From Actinomycetota bacterium (GTDB taxonomy: Bacteria > Actinomycetota > Actinomycetes > Propionibacteriales > Propionibacteriaceae): DNA of 8,397 nt. Location: contig JACRAA010000463.1 of assembly GCA_016213595.1 (NCBI GenBank), forward strand, positions 1 to 8,397, given 5' to 3'. The first letter of the stretch is position 1; every line of letters begins with the position of its first letter. The translations under genes were made by a program, and so were the position numbers. Positions 4,805-8,397 of the stretch are shown in pieces. Under the pieces are notes generated by a model that worked only from the letters and a program-made list of their open reading frames with translations, had not been told where the DNA came from and ran no database searches.

Positions 4805-6265
4805 TCAGTCGCCGGTGTCCACCTCGGCCGGGACGCTGGCCGCGAGCGAGCGCTTGACGGTGCCGTCCTTCTTCGACGCCTCCTTGGCGGCGGCCTTGGC
4901 GCGCAGCGAGGCGACGTCGAAGAAGCCCGAACCCGCCTCCGGCTCGTCGGCCTCGGCAGCCGCCTCCCACGGGTCGAAGGGAGGGGCCTCTTCGCTCGTC
5001 TCCAGGAACCCCTTGGACGGGTCGTACGGGTCGGCGAGCTGGCGGCCCTCGAGAGGTGCCAAGGCATCTGCGCTCATCGCCTCGTCGGGGAGCTTGCGCA
5101 GCACGTCCCGTACGTAGCCGTGTGTCGCCTCGGTGAGGGGGACGTCGCGGTTCTCGCGCTGCGACTGGTACCAGCGGTAGTCCAGGACCTCGTGGAACAG
5201 CTGGGCCGGCTCCCGCTTCGCCCTGAGCTCGGTCGGGACGATCTGGGTGACCGGCTCGAAGACGTCCGTGAGCCACGCGTGCGCCACGATCGCCTCGTCG
5301 AGGTGCTGCTGGCCAGTACGCACGCGGTACGTGTCGAGGTCGTTGAGGAGCCGCCGCGCCTGGTTCTCCTGCGTGTCCAGGCCGGTGAGGCGCAACAGCC
5401 GGCGCGAATGGTGGCCCGCGTCGACGACCTTGGGCTGGATCCGGATGTGCGAGGCGTCCTCGGAGGTCTGGATGTCGAGCTCGGCCACGTCGAAGCCGAG
5501 CGCGTTGAGGCGTCGGACGCGGCTCTCGATGCGGCCCAGCTCCGATCCGGAGAACTCCTCGACGCCGGTCAGCTCGGACCACAGCTCGCGGTACCGCGTC
5601 TCGACCATGTCGACGAGGTGCAACGGGTCGAGGCTCTCCTCGAGCATGCCGCCCGCCTGCAGGTCGCAGAAGTCCCCGAACAGGTTCGTACGGGCCACGA
5701 TCAGGTCGTGCTCCCGCTGCCCGTTCGTCAGCGCGTCGTGCAGCTCACCGGTCTCGGCATCGACGAGGTAGGCGGCGAACGAGCCGGCGTCGCGACGGAA
5801 CAACGTGTTCGACAGGGAGACGTCGCCCCACAGGAACCCGATGATGTGGAGCCGCGCCAGCAGCACCACCATGGCGTCGATGAGCCGGCTCACCGTGTCC
5901 TGCCGGACGCCGGAGGCGAACAGCGAGCGGTACGGGAGGGAGAACTGGAGGTGTCGGGTGATGAGGATCGGGTCGAGCTCCGTCCTGTCGGCCGCCACGC
6001 GCTTCGTGATGACGCCGATGGGCTCGACCGACGGGGTCCCCATGCGCATGAGGTCGTGCAGGAGCCGGTACTCGTGGAGGGCGAGGTGCTCGATGACCTC
6101 CTTCGCCGCGTACACGCTCGAGCCGACCCGGATGAACCGTACGACGTGGCGGGAGATGCCACGGGGGAGGGCCACGAGATGCTCCGTCGGCCACTCGGCC
6201 AGCGGCGTCCCCCACGGCAGCGGGATCAGCCGTGAGTCGGGCTTGGCGGAGACGAAGCGGGGCAC
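4805..6265 (-). CDS. DUF4032 protein with kinase-like N-terminal domain
   Basis: A 486-residue soluble protein of the actinobacterial DUF4032 group; its function has not been established to my knowledge. The N-terminal half looks like a small protein-kinase-like (LPS kinase/RIO-like) fold: YAAKEV with K55 as the candidate ATP lysine, a helix with E59 and E65, the catalytic-loop-like LHIIGFLWGDVSLSNTLF (139-156) giving D148 and N153, and YLVDAETGEL (166-175) with D169 in the metal-binding DFG position. These residues seem intact, so activity is plausible but inferred. Residues about 215-385 make up the family-specific part. From about 405 the tail is acidic then Lys/Ala-rich and probably disordered. 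There is no signal peptide or membrane segment. The GTG start has no good Shine-Dalgarno sequence; a GAGG lies 13 nt upstream. It sits between zwf and the palindrome and may be monocistronic. Confidence 0.85.
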   Translation of the reverse strand: MPRFVSAKPDSRLIPLPWGTPLAEWPTEHLVALPRGISRHVVRFIRVGSSVYAAKEVIEHLALHEYRLLHDLMRMGTPSVEPIGVITKRVAADRTELDPILITRHLQFSLPYRSLFASGVRQDTVSRLIDAMVVLLARLHIIGFLWGDVSLSNTLFRRDAGSFAAYLVDAETGELHDALTNGQREHDLIVARTNLFGDFCDLQAGGMLEESLDPLHLVDMVETRYRELWSELTGVEEFSGSELGRIESRVRRLNALGFDVAELDIQTSEDASHIRIQPKVVDAGHHSRRLLRLTGLDTQENQARRLLNDLDTYRVRTGQQHLDEAIVAHAWLTDVFEPVTQIVPTELRAKREPAQLFHEVLDYRWYQSQRENRDVPLTEATHGYVRDVLRKLPDEAMSADALAPLEGRQLADPYDPSKGFLETSEEAPPFDPWEAAAEADEPEAGSGFFDVASLRAKAAAKEASKKDGTVKRSLAASVPAEVDTGD

Positions 6266-6345
6266 GAGTGACAGTGTGCCTCAGCCGATGAAGCGACGTG
6301 CCGCACGCGCTCTACGACCCCTGCCTGGGCGTGACCGGTTCGTGG

Positions 6346-6376
6346 GCTGAAGCGACCGGAGAAGGGCCGCTTCAGC
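6346..6376 (-). terminator. Hairpin terminator overlapping the zwf stop codon
   Basis: GCTGAAGCG and CGCTTCAGC are perfect 9-bp arms (6346-6354 and 6368-6376). On the minus-strand RNA they extend through one G-U pair and two G-C pairs to a 12-bp stem with a 7-nt loop (6358-6364). The zwf TGA (6374-6372) lies within the promoter-proximal arm. No U-tract follows, as is common for actinobacterial terminators. Confidence 0.65.
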
Positions 6377-7739
6377 TCCACGCGCCGGGGCCCGCGGAGC
6401 CGGCGGCGTAGGAGTGCATGGGCACCTTGTCCTCGGTCCACGCCTGGAGGACCGGGGTCACGATCCGCCAGCACTCCTCGGCCACGTCACCTCTCACGCT
6501 CAGCAGCGGGTCGCCCGCGAGGATGTGCGACAGGATCTCGCCGTACGGCAGGATCGGGCTCTCGCCGAGCTCGGCGTCGAGGATCGACGGCTCGAGGCTG
6601 AACCGGTCGCCCTCGACGTTCGTCGACAGCTGCACCCTGATGAAGTCGGGGGCCAGGCCGATCACGACCACGTTGCGCGGTGCCTCCTCCTGGAACCCGA
6701 CCGGTGTGTGGGCGATCGGGCGGAAGACGACGGTGATCTGCCGTACGCCGTCGCCGAGTGCCTTTCCGCTGCGGAGCGTGATCGGTACACCGGACCAGCG
6801 TGCGTTGCGGATCTCGACGACGACCTCGGCAAGGGTCTCGGTGTTGCGGGCGGGGTCGACACCATGCTCGTCCACGTAGTCGGGTACGACCTCGTCGCCC
6901 ACCTTGCCGGCCGTGTAGCGGGCGCGGCGAGAGGCCTGCACCGGGTCGTCCCGCCACAGGTGGGTCGACCGGAGCAGGTGGGCCATGAGGTCGCGGAGCT
7001 CGAACGCGTCGAAGGTCGCCAGCTCCTCCATGCAGAGCAGGGCCATGACGAGCAGCAGGTGGCTCTGGATCATGTCCTTCAGTGCGCCAGCGCGGTCGTA
7101 GTAGCCGGCGCGGCCTTCGAGGGCCAGCTGCTCGTCGTACACGATCTGGATGTTCTCGATGTTCGTCGCGTTCCACACCGGCTCGAACAGGCGGTTCGTG
7201 AACCGGAGCCCGACGAGGTTCAGCACCGTCGCCTTGCCGAGGTAGTGGTCGACGCGGAAGATGTGCGACTCCGGCAGCGGCAGACGGGCCAGCAGCTCGT
7301 TGAAGTCGCGGGCGCTCTTGGCGTCCGTACCGAACGGCTTCTCGATCGCGAGGTACAGCTCCGCCGGAAGGGCGATGTCGGCCAGGGCCCTGCACGCGGC
7401 CATGCTCACGGCCGGAGGAAGCGCGAAGTAGAGGACGATCCGTCCCGTGAGGTCCTTGATGAGTGCGGCGAGGTCGTCGCTGCTCGACGCGTCGATCTTC
7501 GAGTACCGGGTGTCCTCGAGGATCGTCTGCATCTCGATGGTGGAGCAGCCGCCCTGGGTGAGGGAGGCCTTGACCATCTCGCACCAGGTGGTCCGGTCCA
7601 GCTCCTCGGCACCCGCCCCGACGAGGTGCAGGGAGAGGTTGTGCTCAGCCTTGAGCAAGGTCCCGAGTCCCGGCTGCAGGAGGCGGTGGGTGAGGTCGCC
7701 CGAGGCGCCCAGGATGACGAGGTTCACGGCTTCAGTCAC
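6372..7739 (-). CDS. zwf: Glucose-6-phosphate dehydrogenase, short form
   Basis: Oxidises glucose 6-phosphate to 6-phosphogluconolactone, the entry step of the oxidative pentose phosphate pathway, usually yielding NADPH. The protein is 455 residues, shorter than the roughly 510 of canonical Zwf and closer in size to mycobacterial Zwf1-type enzymes. Seen in order: dinucleotide-binding GASGDLT (11-17), EKPFG (133-137), the substrate motif RVDHYLGK (162-169) and ALEGRAGYYDRAGALKDMIQSH ending in H227, which aligns with the catalytic base H240 of the Leuconostoc enzyme. Active-site residues are intact. The GTG at 7739 is chosen because GGAGG (7750-7746) lies 6 nt upstream; a 35-codon longer reading to 7844 would run through the upstream terminator and adds no family sequence. 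No tkt, tal, gnd or opcA is visible nearby. Cofactor preference (NADP+ or NAD+) cannot be read with certainty. Confidence 0.88.
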   Translation of the reverse strand: MTEAVNLVILGASGDLTHRLLQPGLGTLLKAEHNLSLHLVGAGAEELDRTTWCEMVKASLTQGGCSTIEMQTILEDTRYSKIDASSSDDLAALIKDLTGRIVLYFALPPAVSMAACRALADIALPAELYLAIEKPFGTDAKSARDFNELLARLPLPESHIFRVDHYLGKATVLNLVGLRFTNRLFEPVWNATNIENIQIVYDEQLALEGRAGYYDRAGALKDMIQSHLLLVMALLCMEELATFDAFELRDLMAHLLRSTHLWRDDPVQASRRARYTAGKVGDEVVPDYVDEHGVDPARNTETLAEVVVEIRNARWSGVPITLRSGKALGDGVRQITVVFRPIAHTPVGFQEEAPRNVVVIGLAPDFIRVQLSTNVEGDRFSLEPSILDAELGESPILPYGEILSHILAGDPLLSVRGDVAEECWRIVTPVLQAWTEDKVPMHSYAAGSAGPGAWS

Positions 7740-7809
7740 GATGGTCCTCCGCTGCAGGCTGAGCCGGTGTCCGGCCTTGTTGATGAGCATGCCACGCCAG
7801 GGAACGGAA

Positions 7810-7839
7810 CCGGGGCCCCGCCTGATGGCGAGGCCCCGG
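7810..7839 (-). terminator. Strong hairpin terminator after the ABC ATPase gene
   Basis: CCGGGGCC (7810-7817) pairs with GGCCCCGG (7832-7839). The stem continues through one pair (7818/7831, a G-U in minus-strand RNA) and CGCC/GGCG to a TGAT loop (7823-7826), 13 pairs in all. It begins 19 nt after the ABC gene's stop, and a weak pyrimidine run (TTCCGTTCCC) follows on the minus strand. It separates the transporter gene from zwf. Confidence 0.75.
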
Positions 7840-7858
7840 AACACGAGCGGTCAGCGAC

Positions 7859-8397
7859 TCAGGACAGGCGCTCCTGCGTGACGTCGGAGAACACGTGGAT
7901 GTGCTCGGCGTCCACGCCCATGCGCACCATCGAGCCGCGCTCCGGAGGACGACGCGACGAGACGCGGGCGACGACCTGCTGGGCGTTGAGCTTCGCGTCC
8001 TCCTCGAGGCCGGCCAGCGTGCCGTAGACGTAGGCGTCGGCACCGAGCTCCTCGACGACAGCCACGTCGAGCCCGATGCCGGCGTCGGCCATCGTGAACG
8101 ACTCGGGGCGGATGCCCAGGGTCAGCGTCTTCTCGCCGGTGGCCTTCGCGAGGACCTCCCGCTTGATCGGCACGGTGTAGTCGCTGATCATCACCCCACC
8201 CTCGACGATCGGTCCGGACATGAGGTTCATGGCCGGGGAGCCGATGAAGCCGGCGACGAAGAGGTTGGCGGGCTTGTCGTACAGCGTCAGCGGGGTGTCG
8301 ACCTGCTGGAGGACGCCGTCCTTCATGACCGCGACGCGGTCACCCATCGTCATGGCCTCGACCTGGTCGTGCGTCACGTACACGGTCGTGACACCGA
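7859..8397 (-). CDS. Carbohydrate ABC importer ATP-binding protein, MalK/UgpC/MsmX type (C-terminal part; runs off right edge)
   Basis: Cytoplasmic ATPase subunit of a sugar or glycerol-phosphate importer. The last 179 codons are visible; Walker A, the signature motif and Walker B lie beyond 8397. The fragment opens in the H-loop, VTTVYVTHDQVEAMTMGDRVAVMKDG (H9 of the visible part is the switch histidine), continues through QVDTPLTLYDKPANLFVAGFIGSPAMNL, which is typical of the MalK/UgpC subfamily, and ends with the TOBE-like regulatory domain, marked by LGIRPESF. MalK/UgpC proteins carry this C-terminal domain and commonly serve several sugar importers. No permease or binding protein is in the window, so the substrate is unknown. 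The gene ends at TGA 7861-7859, just before a strong terminator, so zwf is probably a separate transcript. Confidence 0.93.
   Translation of the reverse strand, partial: GVTTVYVTHDQVEAMTMGDRVAVMKDGVLQQVDTPLTLYDKPANLFVAGFIGSPAMNLMSGPIVEGGVMISDYTVPIKREVLAKATGEKTLTLGIRPESFTMADAGIGLDVAVVEELGADAYVYGTLAGLEEDAKLNAQQVVARVSSRRPPERGSMVRMGVDAEHIHVFSDVTQERLS

Noticed and set aside
5120..6235. 371-codon plus-strand frame opposite the DUF4032 gene
   Set aside because: It is a shadow of the coding strand: no ribosome site of note and no recognisable domain.
7763..7775. GCCGG-TGT-CCGGC inverted repeat upstream of zwf
   Set aside because: Five-base GC-only arms are expected by chance at this GC content; no further support was found.
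7740..7844. 35-residue N-terminal extension of zwf
   Set aside because: It would translate through the ABC terminator hairpin, lacks family similarity, and the GTG at 7739 has a good GGAGG at 6 nt.
6414..8027. 537-codon plus-strand frame opposite zwf and the ABC gene
   Set aside because: Composition is Val/Gly/Asp/Arg-rich with no family motif. It crosses the terminator and covers the conserved zwf coding sequence in antisense.

Overview
This is a GC-rich window (roughly 70% GC by eye) from an actinobacterium. Supporting signs are strong G/C bias at third codon positions, frequent GTG starts, a probable leaderless start, a cysS-rlmB pair, and a DUF4032 protein of the actinobacterial type near a MalK/UgpC-like ATPase. 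A Propionibacteriales or Nocardioidaceae-like host is a reasonable guess but is not proven. Every convincing gene lies on the minus strand, so transcription runs from high to low coordinates. Long plus-strand frames are shadows of these genes.

In the direction of transcription: (1) the C-terminal part of a sugar-type ABC importer ATPase (8397-7859) ends just before a strong hairpin terminator (7839-7810). (2) A short-form glucose-6-phosphate dehydrogenase (7739-6372) follows; its stop codon lies inside a second hairpin. (3) A DUF4032 protein with a kinase-like N-terminal half (6265-4805) follows. (4) A 244-bp intergenic region (4804-4561) holds an almost fully symmetrical 90-bp palindromic element of about 50% GC, a separate GC-rich hairpin, and a likely leaderless promoter for cysS. 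(5) A compact operon-like run comes next: cysS (4560-3157), rlmB (overlapping by one base in TGATG), an inosine/uridine-type nucleoside hydrolase (20-bp gap) and a small CDF-like membrane protein (27-bp gap). (6) After 112 bp, the N-terminal part of a long-form serine hydroxymethyltransferase (430-1) runs off the left edge.

The genes are mostly housekeeping: aminoacylation (CysRS), 23S rRNA 2'-O-methylation (RlmB), nucleoside salvage, one-carbon metabolism (GlyA), NADPH supply (Zwf) and sugar uptake (ABC ATPase). No CRISPR array, phage gene, toxin-antitoxin pair or transposase was found. The parts that ordinary annotation does not explain are the 90-bp palindrome at 4682-4771, a 12-bp slippage-prone repeat that sets the C-terminus of the CDF-like protein, and the apparently intact kinase-like residues in the DUF4032 protein.
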